In this document: positions 27,710 to 36,538 of the stretch, piece by piece | Position numbering within the stretch: position 1 is the stretch's first letter | How the letters are laid out: every line of letters starts with the position of its first letter | Assembly (NCBI RefSeq): GCF_036227125.1 | Contig: NZ_CP109435.1 | Coordinates: 5,952,001 to 6,016,000 of the forward strand | DNA: 64,000 nt | Origin: Streptomyces sp. NBC_01485 | Lineage (GTDB): Bacteria; Actinomycetota; Actinomycetes; Streptomycetales; Streptomycetaceae | Direction of reading: 5' to 3' | Notes under the pieces: generated by a model | What the model saw: only the letters and a program-made list of their open reading frames with translations | Told to the model about the DNA's origin: nothing | The model's database searches: none | Program-made: the position numbers and the translations under genes

Positions 27710-28621
27710 TCAGACCTCCAGGAGGTGGAGGACGTCGGTGAGGTGGCGGCGGACGGCTTTGATGTAGGCGGGGTCGGTGGCCGGGTCGTTGATCCAGCGG
27801 ATGGACTGCTCCATGAACCACTCGACGGCCCACATGCGGTGCCAGCCCAGCGCCCACTTCTCGGCGGGAAGTCCGCCCCGTTCGGTGAGGGCGTCGGGAG
27901 TGCCACCTTCGGTGACGTATGTCTCCAGGAAGACCCGCAGGCGTACGGGGTCAGGGGTGTCGAGGGTGCCGTGCCAGCTGGCGAGGTCGAGCAGGCCGGG
28001 GCCGGTGAAGGCGCGGGCGAAGTCCAGCAGCCGCCAGCCGTGTCGGCCGATGTGGAGGCTGGTGGGGTGGAATTCGGAGTGCACCCAGCCGAACGGGGAC
28101 ACCGTCGTACCGGCCGAGCGTGCTTCAGATGCCTGGGCGGTGCGGTCGAGGGCGTCTTCGATGTCGTCCGTGTCCTGCCACCGCTCCGCTTTGCGGAGCT
28201 GGCCGAGGTGGTCCAGGGCCCGGCTCGGAAGTCGGCGCAGCCCTTCCTGATCGAGGACCGGCAGGGCGGCGGCGGTGCGGGTGCTGTGCAGGACGACAGC
28301 CGCGGTGGCGCCGTCGAGGTCGTCGGCCTCGCGGGCGGCAGGGCCGAGGTCCTCCAGCAGCATTCCGAGCCAGCCGTCCACGACCGCGGACGCGTGAACG
28401 GCAGGCACCGGGACACCAAGAGTGCGTGCGAGCCGGAGTGCCTGGTCCTCTCTGTCGAACGGCTTCTTGGCGTACTTGAAGACGGCGGTGGTGCCGTCGG
28501 TGAAGGTCAGGCGCTCGACGCCGGACATCGACCACACCCGCACCTCCTCGCGCGCAGCGGTGGACCGGCCTGCGATGGTCAGCAGGTTGTCCAGGAGATC
28601 GGCGTTGAGGCTCGTTTCCAT
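27710..28621 (-). CDS. Aminoglycoside-phosphotransferase-like kinase
   Basis: A 303-residue protein with the APH/choline-kinase fold. ATP-lobe signs include TAVFKYAKK (Lys) and GMLLEDLGP; the catalytic loop is VHSEFHPTSLHIG, where the usual HGDLHxxN reads H-S-E-F-H-P-T-S, and the metal-binding motif is LLDFARAFTGP. The catalytic Asp position is thus Glu and the metal Asn is Ser, so activity on the classical substrates is doubtful and a divergent substrate or weak kinase is possible. The stop is 1 base from the methyltransferase start. Gap to the upstream unknown gene is 76 bases. Confidence 0.7.
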   Translation of the reverse strand: METSLNADLLDNLLTIAGRSTAAREEVRVWSMSGVERLTFTDGTTAVFKYAKKPFDREDQALRLARTLGVPVPAVHASAVVDGWLGMLLEDLGPAAREADDLDGATAAVVLHSTRTAAALPVLDQEGLRRLPSRALDHLGQLRKAERWQDTDDIEDALDRTAQASEARSAGTTVSPFGWVHSEFHPTSLHIGRHGWRLLDFARAFTGPGLLDLASWHGTLDTPDPVRLRVFLETYVTEGGTPDALTERGGLPAEKWALGWHRMWAVEWFMEQSIRWINDPATDPAYIKAVRRHLTDVLHLLEV

Positions 28622-28697
28622 CAGGGGCTCCAGTGCTGTTGGCGGCGTCCGGGGCGGGCGAGAGGTGTCGGCCCGCCCCGGAGCCAGGGCTGTGGTG

Positions 28698-29447
28698 CTA
28701 CGCGGCAGGGTTCACGCGGTGGGCGTAGACCCGCTCGATCCATCCGGCCTTGAAGGCGGCGAGGTCGTCGCGGAAGACGGCCATCGAGGCACCGTAGGGC
28801 GCAACGACGCCGCCGGACTGGTCCGGCACGGACTGGCAGCCGTGCACGAGCCGTCCGCCGAGGGCGGCGTGGGCCTTGATGGACTCGATGCGGCGGTGCT
28901 CGTTGAACCAGCCGCCGTGGTAGACCTCGTCGAGCAGTCCGCCCGTCTCGTCGTCCAGGTCGAAGACGACGGAGGTGGCGGCGGGGAAGAACCAGCACGG
29001 GCCGACGTTGGAGATGCGCCCGTCCAGTTCGACCTTGTTGAGCGCCATCAGCGTGGCCGCCTGGCGCAGCATCCGCAGGTGGTCGGCGGTGATCTGCGGC
29101 AGACCGAGGCCGGCGAGGTGCTCGTCGCGGAAGAGGTAGGCGTACACCTCGTAGGCGGTGGCGAGCACTTGGGCGGCGTCCGAGGTGGACTCGGCGTGGG
29201 CCTTGATGAACTCCAGCGCGAGCTGCTCGACCGCGCTCTCGGTCGTCTCCTCCGCCTCCAGAAGCTGGGACTTGACCAGCTCCCAGTCGGCGACGAGCCA
29301 CGTGCTGGACTCGAAGCGGAAGAAGTACTCGGCCGGGTCGATGGTGATGCGCCGGCCGTCGACCTGGATGCCGGGCAGGCGGCTCCAGCGCTCGTCGAAC
29401 GCCTCGGGCAGTACGGCCGTGATGGCCGCGGTGTCGATGGTGGTCAC
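28698..29447 (-). CDS. Unknown protein (249 aa), first gene of the accessory operon
   Basis: Starts at ATG 29447 (MTTIDTAAITAVLPEAFDER). The N-terminal half has a small beta part with GIQVDGRRITIDPAEYFFRF and a helical middle; the C-terminal half contains NVGPCWFFPAATSVVFDLDD, EVYHGGWFNEHRRIESIKAH and a final AHRVNPAA. No membrane segment, signal peptide or recognisable catalytic motif. I do not recognise the family. It heads the minus-strand run with the kinase, methyltransferase and HAD genes and is divergent from the XRE-type regulator across 224 bases that contain A/T-rich promoter-like sequence. Confidence 0.65.
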   Translation of the reverse strand: MTTIDTAAITAVLPEAFDERWSRLPGIQVDGRRITIDPAEYFFRFESSTWLVADWELVKSQLLEAEETTESAVEQLALEFIKAHAESTSDAAQVLATAYEVYAYLFRDEHLAGLGLPQITADHLRMLRQAATLMALNKVELDGRISNVGPCWFFPAATSVVFDLDDETGGLLDEVYHGGWFNEHRRIESIKAHAALGGRLVHGCQSVPDQSGGVVAPYGASMAVFRDDLAAFKAGWIERVYAHRVNPAA

Positions 29448-29671
29448 CGTATCTCCGTCTCTGATCGGCCGGGTCCGGGCACAGGAATGCCCGAACCCGG
29501 TGTAGGCGTAAGGAACTTCGGGGGCCGCCCGGCCGAAGGGGGAGCCTGGTCACGGTGTCGGACCGGGGCCGGGCGGCTGATGATTAGTGAACACTCCATC
29601 ACGCACAGTGGGTACGGTGAGAGGCAGTTGAAGCGGTATACGCGGTTTACAGTCCAGGACGGGAGGCGATC

Positions 29672-31027
29672 GTGGCAGCGCAGAGAGAACCCAACTCCCG
29701 CCTGCGCGACACCATCGACGCGATCGGCTGCACGTACGAGGCCCTGGCCAGGGACGTCCGGCGCGTCGCGGCCGAGAACGGCGAGATCCTCCAGACCAAC
29801 AAGTCGGCCGTCTCCCACTGGGTGAACGGCACACGCCGGCCCACCGGACGGACCCGGCAGTACCTCGCCGAAGTGCTTTCCCGACGGGCAGGCCGCACCA
29901 TCACCCAGACGGAGATCGGCCTCCGTGCATCAGATGTCGAAGGACCGGACGAACGGGATCCCGTCCTAGCCGCCACTGACCTGGGCCGCGCCGACGTGGA
30001 GCGTCGCCGCTTCCTCGCGGTGGCCGCCTTCACCACCGCCGGCGTCGCCATGCCACTCGCCCATGACCACGAGGCCACCGCCCGCATGCTCCGCGCCCGC
30101 ACCGGCACGTCCGTCGTCGGGGCTGATGACGTGGACGTCGTACGCCAGATCACCGCAGCCTTCAGCGCCGCCGACGAACGCCTCGGCGGCGGCCACGGCC
30201 TGACCACGGTCACCGCCTACCTCGCCGACACCGCCGCACCCATGCTCCGAGGCCGCTACCCGAGCGAAGCCTTACGCCGGGCGGCCTTCGGCGCCGTGGC
30301 CGAACTCGCCTACCTCGCAGGCTGGAAGCACCACGACCTCGGCCAGGAAGGCGCCGCCCAGCGCTACTACCAGGTCGGATACCAACTCGCCTGCGAAGCC
30401 GATCCGCACGGCCACGCCGCCTGGATGATGCGCGCCCTCGCCCACCAAGCCCTCAGCCTCAAGCAACCCCACCACTGCGTCGACCTCGTCGAAGGCGCCC
30501 TACGGCGGGGTCTCGGCCACGTCGACGGCCAGACTGAAGCCCTGCTCCACATCACCCACGCCCGCGCCTACGCCGCCGCCGATGAGAAGCCCGCAGCGGC
30601 CCGCGCCCTGCTCGCCGCCGAGGACGCCCTGCTCCGCGACGACGGCCCCCAGCCCAGCTACTCCCGCGTCAGCGGCCCTGCGGCCGGCACCGTGGCCAGC
30701 CACACCGCCCGCACGCTCACCGACCTCGCCGACCACGTCGGCACCGAACAGCAGCACCGTGACGCCCTGATCCGGTGGGACCCCGAGAAGTACAAGCGTG
30801 TCCACGCCCTCACCCACGCCGACCTGGGCGACAGCCTCGCCGTCCAAGCCCGCGCCGACGAGGCTGTCGCCGCTTGGTCCCAGGCCTTGACCCTCATGGA
30901 AGGCATGACCTCCGACCGCACCCGCAAGGCGATCACATCGCTCCGATCCACCCTCTCCATCTACCAACGCCGCAAAGTGCCGGGAGCCGCCGAACTCGCC
31001 CGCCGCGCACGCGAAGCGCTGGCCTAA
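29672..31027 (+). CDS. XRE-type regulator with C-terminal TPR-like repeats
   Basis: A 451-residue protein: helix-turn-helix at about residues 8-75 (LRDTIDAIGCTYEALARDVR, SAVSHWVNGTRRPTGRTRQY), a hinge with RRRFLAVAAFTTAGVAMPLA (a hydrophobic segment after Arg residues that recurs in such regulators and need not be an export signal), then a helical C-terminal 300 residues with TPR-like pairs. Streptomyces regulators of this build often sense peptides or small ligands through the TPR part. It is divergent from the minus-strand operon and followed by a NUDIX gene 36 bases later, so it probably controls both arms. Confidence 0.75.
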   Translation: MAAQREPNSRLRDTIDAIGCTYEALARDVRRVAAENGEILQTNKSAVSHWVNGTRRPTGRTRQYLAEVLSRRAGRTITQTEIGLRASDVEGPDERDPVLAATDLGRADVERRRFLAVAAFTTAGVAMPLAHDHEATARMLRARTGTSVVGADDVDVVRQITAAFSAADERLGGGHGLTTVTAYLADTAAPMLRGRYPSEALRRAAFGAVAELAYLAGWKHHDLGQEGAAQRYYQVGYQLACEADPHGHAAWMMRALAHQALSLKQPHHCVDLVEGALRRGLGHVDGQTEALLHITHARAYAAADEKPAAARALLAAEDALLRDDGPQPSYSRVSGPAAGTVASHTARTLTDLADHVGTEQQHRDALIRWDPEKYKRVHALTHADLGDSLAVQARADEAVAAWSQALTLMEGMTSDRTRKAITSLRSTLSIYQRRKVPGAAELARRAREALA

Positions 31028-31063
31028 GCTGCCCACCAACCGGCCGACGAAAGGACCCCAGCC

Positions 31064-31564
31064 GTGGCTCAGCGGACAACCGACGACCAGCCCAAAGCCC
31101 TCAAACCCGCCCTCGAATCCATGACGCTGCTCGTTGCCGCCGTCATCGTCCACGATCAGGCCACCAACAGAGTCGTCCTCCTCCAGCGCAGCCAGAACGC
31201 CAAGTTCGCCCAGGGCATGTGGGACCTCCCCGTCGGCAAGAGCGAACCCGGCGAACCCATCACCGAAACCGCCGTACGCGAGCTGTACGAAGAGACCGGT
31301 CTGACCGTGAAGCCGGAGTCCCTGAAGGTCGCCCACATCATCCACGGCGCTTGGGGCGTCGAAGCCCCCAACGGCTTCATCACCGTCGTCTTCGCTGCCC
31401 ACGAATGGACCGGAGAACCTGAAAACCGCGAACCACGCAAACACGCCCAGGTTTGCTGGGTCGATGCGGAGGCCATCCCTGAGGAGTTCGTCGACACCAC
31501 CGCCAGCGCGCTCCACCGCTACTTGGCGGACGGTCCGCAGGTCTCGCTCGACGGTTGGCGCTAG
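31064..31564 (+). CDS. NUDIX hydrolase
   Basis: A 166-residue protein with a complete Nudix box, GKSEPGEPITETAVRELYEE followed by TGL, at about residues 62-85, so the GX5EX7REUXEEXGU consensus is met. It should cleave a nucleoside diphosphate linked to another moiety, with Mg2+. The C-terminus has an acidic TPR-free tail. It follows the XRE regulator in the same direction (36-base gap) and faces the accessory operon at 28698-26404; whether it repairs, limits or matures the product of that operon is unknown. Confidence 0.88.
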   Translation: MAQRTTDDQPKALKPALESMTLLVAAVIVHDQATNRVVLLQRSQNAKFAQGMWDLPVGKSEPGEPITETAVRELYEETGLTVKPESLKVAHIIHGAWGVEAPNGFITVVFAAHEWTGEPENREPRKHAQVCWVDAEAIPEEFVDTTASALHRYLADGPQVSLDGWR

Positions 31565-31894
31565 CCTCGCCGTTTCGCCTGGGTACGGCGGCTGTTGCGG
31601 CGGAAACGCGAAAGTGCCTTACTGAGGGGTTCTGTCGGTCCAGGCGGAGGGCACTTTCCACGTGCAGGGTATCGGGTTGCGTCCCAAGATCCATGTCAGA
31701 GGGCGGTATGAGGCCTGATGCCCGATTCTTCGTTTCGTGCGGGACGAGCGGGCAGGCCGTAGCGACGCTGGTTCTCGGGTACGACGTCTCGGCGAATGGT
31801 GACCTTCTCGCAAAGGTCGCTGACCTCGCCTGGCAGCGCTTGGCCTTGCGTGCGGGCACCGATGAGTTGCGCGCGCCCGTACGGTCTACCGATC
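31565..31894. other. Non-coding stretch with a 9-bp inverted repeat
   Basis: About 330 bases between the NUDIX and STAS genes with weaker codon bias in every frame. GAAAGTGCC (31610-31618) and GGCACTTTC (31650-31658) form a perfect inverted repeat of the kind seen at insertion-sequence ends, but no transposase is recognisable. Parts of both strands read as short protein-like pieces. It may be a decayed mobile-element scar bounding the accessory cluster. Confidence 0.4.
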
Positions 31895-32278
31895 GTGGAA
31901 GCGACGACACCCCCCGTACTCGTACTGACCGGCCCCGTCACCCGAACCCAGGTGGCAGGGCTGGCCGACGCCGTGCGGGTGCTGCTGGAGAGGGGCGGGG
32001 GCGGAGGTGGGGACGGGACCGGGGTCGTCGTGTGTGATGTCGGTGGGGTCGGGCCGCCGGGGCTGGGTGTCGTCGAGGTGGTGGCGCGGCTTCAGCTGGC
32101 TGCCCGGCGGGCCGGAGGCCGGATACGGCTCCGCGCCGCCGAGCCCGCCCTACGCGCCCTGCTCGATCTCGTCGGGCTGGCCGTCGAGATCGAGGGGGAG
32201 GTGGAGGGGGAGGCCGAAGAGGGGGAACCAGCGTGGGGTGTCGAGGTAGAAGTGGAAACCGGTGAGGCGGCCCTCTGA
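31895..32278 (+). CDS. STAS-domain protein, overlapping the sigma gene end
   Basis: A 127-residue protein from the GTG at 31895 (VLVLTGPVTRTQVAGLADAV, then VVVCDVGGVGPPGLGVVEVV, ARLQLAARRAGGRIRLR), the pattern of anti-anti-sigma-like STAS domains, though the phosphorylatable Ser position reads Pro-Gly-Leu-Gly. Its last 43 codons (VEIEGEVEGE... low complexity) lie antisense to the 3' end of the convergent sigma-factor gene, a 129-base overlap. Function may be ligand or protein binding; partner unknown. Confidence 0.6.
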   Translation: MEATTPPVLVLTGPVTRTQVAGLADAVRVLLERGGGGGGDGTGVVVCDVGGVGPPGLGVVEVVARLQLAARRAGGRIRLRAAEPALRALLDLVGLAVEIEGEVEGEAEEGEPAWGVEVEVETGEAAL

Positions 32279-33178
32279 GATCTCCAGGATCTGGATCGCC
32301 CAGGGGGAGTGGCCGCCCCGCTCCGGGTCCGGCTTGTACTGGGCGAAGCCCGGCAGGCCGTTGACCTGGACCGGCAGCAGGCGCGAGCCCTCGCAGGCGG
32401 AGCCGATCGTGGTCATGAAGCCGGTGATGTCGTCGTGGCCGGTCAGCCACAGGTCGAACGGCGGCATCGTCATGATGGCGTCCTCGTGGAGGAGGGCCGT
32501 CAGCGCCGTCATGTCGTAGCCCTCGAAGGCCGCCACATAGCGGTCGAGGAGTTTCCGCTGCTCCTCGTCCAGCGGGTTCGACACCGCCGCGTCCGCCCCG
32601 GCGGCCTCCCGCTCGGACAGCGTCGCCCGCGCCCGCTGCAACGCGCTGTTGACCGAGGCGACCGAGGTGTCGAGCAGCTCGGCGACCTCGCTCGCCTTCC
32701 ACGCCAGCACCTCCCGCAGGATCAGCACCGCCCGCTGCTTCGCCGGGAGCTGCTGCAACGCGGCCATGAAGGCGAGGCGCACCGACTCCTTCGCGACCGC
32801 CGCCTCCGCCGGGTCCTCCACCGTCGGCAGCACGCGGGCGTCCGGCATCGGCTCCAGCCAGGTGTTGTCGGGGCGGGGGGAGAGGGCCGCCCGGGCGAGC
32901 GGGGTGGCCTCGGAGAGGTCCATCGGTCTGGCCCGCTTGTTGCCGGCCGTCAGCATGTCCAGACACACGTTCGTCGCGATCCGGTACAGCCACGAACGCA
33001 GACTGGAACGGCCCTCGAACTTGTCGTAGCTCCGCCAGGCGCGCACCAGGGTGTCCTGCACCGCGTCCTCCGCCTCGAAGGAGGAGCCGAGCATGCGGTA
33101 GCAGTAGCCGGTCAGCTCTGTCCGGTACTTCTCCAGTGCGACGTCGAGGTCAGTCGTCGTCGCCGTGCTGTCACCCAT
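32150..33178 (-). CDS. ECF sigma factor with C-terminal SnoaL-like domain
   Basis: A 342-residue sigma factor of the TIGR02960/SigG-like group. Region 2: LTGYCYRMLGSSFEAEDAVQ, LRSWLYRIATNVCLDML (residues ~20-85); region 4: LQQLPAKQRAVLILREVLAW, VASVNSALQRARATLSE (~150-205); a NTF2/SnoaL-like domain fills residues ~220-342 (YVAAFEGYDMTALTALLHED, MPPFDLWLTG). In such factors the extra C-terminal domain replaces a classical anti-sigma factor and may sense a small molecule. ATG 33178 is chosen from the homology start. The 3' end overlaps the STAS gene. Confidence 0.88.
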   Translation of the reverse strand: MGDSTATTTDLDVALEKYRTELTGYCYRMLGSSFEAEDAVQDTLVRAWRSYDKFEGRSSLRSWLYRIATNVCLDMLTAGNKRARPMDLSEATPLARAALSPRPDNTWLEPMPDARVLPTVEDPAEAAVAKESVRLAFMAALQQLPAKQRAVLILREVLAWKASEVAELLDTSVASVNSALQRARATLSEREAAGADAAVSNPLDEEQRKLLDRYVAAFEGYDMTALTALLHEDAIMTMPPFDLWLTGHDDITGFMTTIGSACEGSRLLPVQVNGLPGFAQYKPDPERGGHSPWAIQILEISEGRLTGFHFYLDTPRWFPLFGLPLHLPLDLDGQPDEIEQGA

Positions 33179-33312
33179 CGTCCACCCACCCCTGTGGCCG
33201 TTCTGTCGCGCGCCTTCGCGCCCAGCACTTCGGAAGCTACCGCAGCGCACTGACAATGGCCCGCCGAGTAGACAAAGGCCCAGGTCAAAGGCCCGAGTCG
33301 CAGGGGGAGTGA

Positions 33313-34590
33313 TCAGGCTGCGACGAGGGTCCCGCGGCGGGCCGCCCGGGTCCCGAGCACCGTGATCGTCACGACGCCGAGCACCGCCAGGACGCCCACG
33401 CCGACCGTGCCGGCCCAGCCGCTCGCGTGGAAGGCCATCGCGCCGACCGTGGAACCGGTGCTGGAGCCGATGTAGTACGCGGACTGGTAGAGGGCGGAGG
33501 CCTGGGCGCGGCCCGTCGTCGCCGTCTTGCTGACCGCCGACGACGCCACCGCGTGCCCCGCGAAGAAGCCCGCCGTGATCAGGACCAGGCCCAGCAGCAC
33601 CAGGGCCAGCGACTCCGAGAGCGACAGCAGCAGGCCCGACGCCGTCGTGCCGCCCGCCAGGTACAGCGCGCCGCGCCGCCCCAGCCGGCCGACCAGCCGG
33701 CCCGCCGTCGACGCCGACACCGTGCCCACCAGGTACACCAGGAAGATCGAGCCGACGACGCCCTGCGGGAGCGAGAACGGCGCCTCCGTCAGGCGGTAGC
33801 CGATGACCGTGTACACGCCGCCGAAGACGGTCATGAACAGCGCGCCGATCGCGTACAGCCGCCGCAGCAGCGGGTCGGCGAGGTGGTCGCGGACCGTGCG
33901 GGCCAGGACGCGGGGCGCCAGGGAGCCCGTCCTGAAGTGCTTCGGCGCCGGCAGCAGCAGCCGGAAGGCGACCGCGCAGGCCACCGCCAGCGCGCCGATC
34001 ACGCCGACCGCGACCCGCCAGCCCCACTCCTGCGCGACCCAGCCGGTGATGACCCGGCCGCTCATCCCGCCGACACTGTTGCCCGCCACGAACAGGCCGA
34101 TCGCCGTGACCAGCGCCTTCGGCCGGACCTCCTCCGCGAGATACGCCGTCGCCGACGCCGGGAGCCCGGCCAGCGCCGCGCCCTGCACCGCCCGCAGCAC
34201 GACCAGCGCGCCCAGGGACGGAGCGAAGGGAACCAGCATCCCGACGGTCACCGCGACCGCCAGCGAGGCCGTCATCACCGTACGGCGGCCGTAGCGCTCG
34301 GAGAGGGCGCTCATCGGCAGGACGAACAGGGCCAGTCCGCCGGTCGCCGCCGCGACCGTCCAGCTCGCCTCGCTCGCCGCCACCCCGAAGTCACCGGAGA
34401 TCAGCGGCAGGAGCGCCTGCGTCGAGTACAGCAGGGCGAAGGTCGCCACCCCGGCGAGGAAGAGCGCGAAGCTCATCCGGCGGTAGCGGGGATCCCCCGG
34501 AGCCATACGGGTGTCGGAGGAGGCGGAGGTGGCGGGAACGGAGGAGGCGGCGCCCACGATCGTGGACGCCCCGGTACTGGCGGGAGACAT
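33313..34590 (-). CDS. MFS transporter (YnfM/arabinose-efflux-like)
   Basis: A 425-residue protein with 12 hydrophobic segments after a 35-residue Ser/Thr-rich N-terminus. The motif A loop SALSERYGRRTVMTASL lies between helices 2 and 3, and GNSVGGMSGRVITGWVA matches the motif C region of 12-TM drug/H+ antiporters. Likely exports a small molecule by proton antiport. It is divergently transcribed from the LysR gene at 34654 across only 63 bases, which strongly suggests that LysR controls it. Confidence 0.85.
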   Translation of the reverse strand: MSPASTGASTIVGAASSVPATSASSDTRMAPGDPRYRRMSFALFLAGVATFALLYSTQALLPLISGDFGVAASEASWTVAAATGGLALFVLPMSALSERYGRRTVMTASLAVAVTVGMLVPFAPSLGALVVLRAVQGAALAGLPASATAYLAEEVRPKALVTAIGLFVAGNSVGGMSGRVITGWVAQEWGWRVAVGVIGALAVACAVAFRLLLPAPKHFRTGSLAPRVLARTVRDHLADPLLRRLYAIGALFMTVFGGVYTVIGYRLTEAPFSLPQGVVGSIFLVYLVGTVSASTAGRLVGRLGRRGALYLAGGTTASGLLLSLSESLALVLLGLVLITAGFFAGHAVASSAVSKTATTGRAQASALYQSAYYIGSSTGSTVGAMAFHASGWAGTVGVGVLAVLGVVTITVLGTRAARRGTLVAA

Positions 34591-34653
34591 GCCTCGAAAC
34601 TACGTACGGCCCCGGTCATCCGTCCAATGCATGGAATCGCCATAATCGTTCCC
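34591..34653. promoter_or_regulatory. Shared MFS/LysR promoter region
   Basis: The 63-base divergent space is A/T-rich for this genome (CCAATGCATGGAATCGCCAT, CATAATCG). LysR-type sites of T-N11-A form can be read in it, for example within ATGCATGGAATCGCCAT. Only position and composition support this. Confidence 0.45.
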
Positions 34654-35607
34654 ATGGTGCATCAGCAGAGGTCAGAGCCCCACCTGTCACCGTCCAGTGA
34701 CACAGAAGACATGGTGATGTCGCTGGCGCCCCGGCTCGCGTACTTCGCCGGGGTCGCCCGCACCGAGCACGTCACCCGGGCCGCGCAGGAGATGAACGTC
34801 CCCCAGTCGACCCTGTCCCGGGCCATGGTCCGCCTCGAACGCGACCTGGGCGTCGACCTGTTCGCCCGCCGGGGCCGCACGGTCTCCCTCACCCCCGCCG
34901 GCCGCACCTTCCTCACGTCCGTCGAACGCGCCCTCGCGGAGGTCGGGAAGGCCGCCGACGAGGTCCGGGCGGACGCCGACGCGGCCACCGGCAAGGTCGC
35001 GTTCGGCTTCCTGCACACCATGGGCGCCGAGACCGTCCCCGGCCTGATCCACGCCTTCCGCGCCGACCATCCGCGCGTCCGCTTCAGCCTCGTCCAGAAC
35101 TACGGCGAGGCGATGATCGAGCGGCTGCGGACGGGCGAGCTGGACCTCTGTCTGACCTCGCCGGTCCCGGACGCCCCCGACCTCGTCGCCCGCCGCCTCG
35201 ACGAGCAGAAACTGCGCCTGGTCGTCCCCGCCGACCACCGCCTCGCCGCCCGCAGACGCGTCCGCCTCGCCGAGGCCGCCGACGAGACCTTCGTGACCCT
35301 GGAACCCGGCTACGGCCTGCGCCGCATCACCGACGACCTCTGCAAGGAGGCCGGGTTCCGCCCCCGCGTCGCCTTCGAGGGGGAGGAGGCGGAGACCCTG
35401 CGGGGCCTGGTGGCGGCGGGCCTGGGCGTGGCCCTCCTGCCACCGCCCGCCGTGGCCCGCCCGGGCGTGGTGGAACTGACGGTGACGTCCCCGAGGGCGG
35501 CCAGAGAAATCGGCGTGGCCTGGCTGGACGGCCACCCGGACACACCCCCGGTGGCCGCCTTCAAGAAGTTCCTCCTGTCGAGACGCGGCAACCTGCTGCC
35601 GACCTAG
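34654..35607 (+). CDS. LysR family transcriptional regulator
   Basis: A 317-residue LTTR: winged HTH at residues ~25-85 (LAYFAGVARTEHVTRAAQEM, VPQSTLSRAMVRLERDLGVD, FARRGRTVSLTPAG) and a periplasmic-binding-like effector domain from ~110 (GKVAFGFLHTMGAETVPGLI) to the end. Divergent from the MFS exporter, so probably an activator of that exporter that responds to its substrate. ATG 34654 gives a ~20-residue N-terminal extension before the HTH; ATG 34711 (MVMSLAP) is possible too. Confidence 0.87.
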   Translation: MVHQQRSEPHLSPSSDTEDMVMSLAPRLAYFAGVARTEHVTRAAQEMNVPQSTLSRAMVRLERDLGVDLFARRGRTVSLTPAGRTFLTSVERALAEVGKAADEVRADADAATGKVAFGFLHTMGAETVPGLIHAFRADHPRVRFSLVQNYGEAMIERLRTGELDLCLTSPVPDAPDLVARRLDEQKLRLVVPADHRLAARRRVRLAEAADETFVTLEPGYGLRRITDDLCKEAGFRPRVAFEGEEAETLRGLVAAGLGVALLPPPAVARPGVVELTVTSPRAAREIGVAWLDGHPDTPPVAAFKKFLLSRRGNLLPT

Positions 35608-35689
35608 GGGCTCCCAACCAGGGGCGCGACGAACGGCGCGACCGGCCACCACGCACCCGCGCCCCGAAAACAACCGCACCAACCTGTCG

Positions 35690-36454
35690 CTACCGCCGCA
35701 ACGACCGACCGAACCCCACAGCCAACGGCATCCGCAACCCCAACGGCGGCGGAGCCGCCAGCGCGTCCTCCACCGGCCGCGCGAACGCCCGCCCGAACAA
35801 CGCCCCCATGACGAAGTCCTCGGCCAGCGCGAGAACTTCCCCCCGGTACTGGTGCAGCCGATGCCCGTCGGAGTGCACCTCGAACCGGCACACGTCCCGG
35901 TTCGCCTTCTTCGCCCGCGTGGCGAGCCGGAACGACAACTCGGGATCGCAGCGCTCGTCGTTCGTGCCGTGCACGATCAGCACCCGCCGCCCCGCGAGCT
36001 GCTTCACCGGTTCGGGTGGCGCGGCCATGTCCTCCTCCGGCAGCCAGGGAGCCACCGCCAGGACGGAGTTGACGGCCTCGTGACCCCCGGCGCGCAGCGC
36101 GGCCCGCGCGCCCATGCCGACGCCGGCCAGGCAGACGGGGACGTCCCCGTAGCGCCGTACGATTTCGTCGGCGGCCCAGGCGGCGTCGGCCGCGAGATGT
36201 GCCTCGCTGCCGTTCCAGCCCCGGTAGCGGTAGTGCACGGCGTGCACGGCGAGGCCGCCGTCCTCGCGCCCCGCCCGCGCGAGCCTGCGGCCCAGGCCCC
36301 GGACGGAGGCGGCCGACCACACGGGCGAGGGTCTGCGACTGGACACCTCCTCGCCTCCCGGAAGCAGCAGCACCGCCCCGCTCACCGCCGTCGGCTCCGG
36401 GCCGAGCGCCCTTCCCAACCGGGCCGTCCGAACCGGCTTCACGTCCTGTCGCAT
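35690..36454 (-). CDS. alpha/beta hydrolase-like protein, nucleophile missing
   Basis: A 254-residue protein with alpha/beta-hydrolase layout: GAVLLLPGGEE (oxyanion strand), AVHYRYRGWNGSEAH, the elbow VCLAGVGMGARAAL, VLIVHGTNDERCDP (acid) and SDGHRLHQYRGE (His). At the nucleophile position the elbow reads G-V-G-M-G, with Gly where Ser, Asp or Cys is expected, so hydrolysis by the standard mechanism is not possible. Either it is a non-catalytic binding protein or the residue has been lost. No signal peptide. Upstream lies the divergent adenosine deaminase promoter. Confidence 0.65.
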   Translation of the reverse strand: MRQDVKPVRTARLGRALGPEPTAVSGAVLLLPGGEEVSSRRPSPVWSAASVRGLGRRLARAGREDGGLAVHAVHYRYRGWNGSEAHLAADAAWAADEIVRRYGDVPVCLAGVGMGARAALRAGGHEAVNSVLAVAPWLPEEDMAAPPEPVKQLAGRRVLIVHGTNDERCDPELSFRLATRAKKANRDVCRFEVHSDGHRLHQYRGEVLALAEDFVMGALFGRAFARPVEDALAAPPPLGLRMPLAVGFGRSLRR

Positions 36455-36538
36455 GACAGAACAGTGTCAGAAGCGCACGTGTACTCCACCCGTCCGTGCG
36501 GTCACCGTTACATATCGGCGGAGTTGTACAACGCGCGA

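Noticed and set aside
31565..31894. Intact insertion sequence
   Set aside because: An inverted repeat is present but no transposase frame or target-site duplication can be shown.
33427..34650. Plus-strand frame antisense to the MFS gene, fused in frame to LysR
   Set aside because: Arg/Gln-rich shadow; the LysR domain starts at 34654 and divergent organisation is the normal one.
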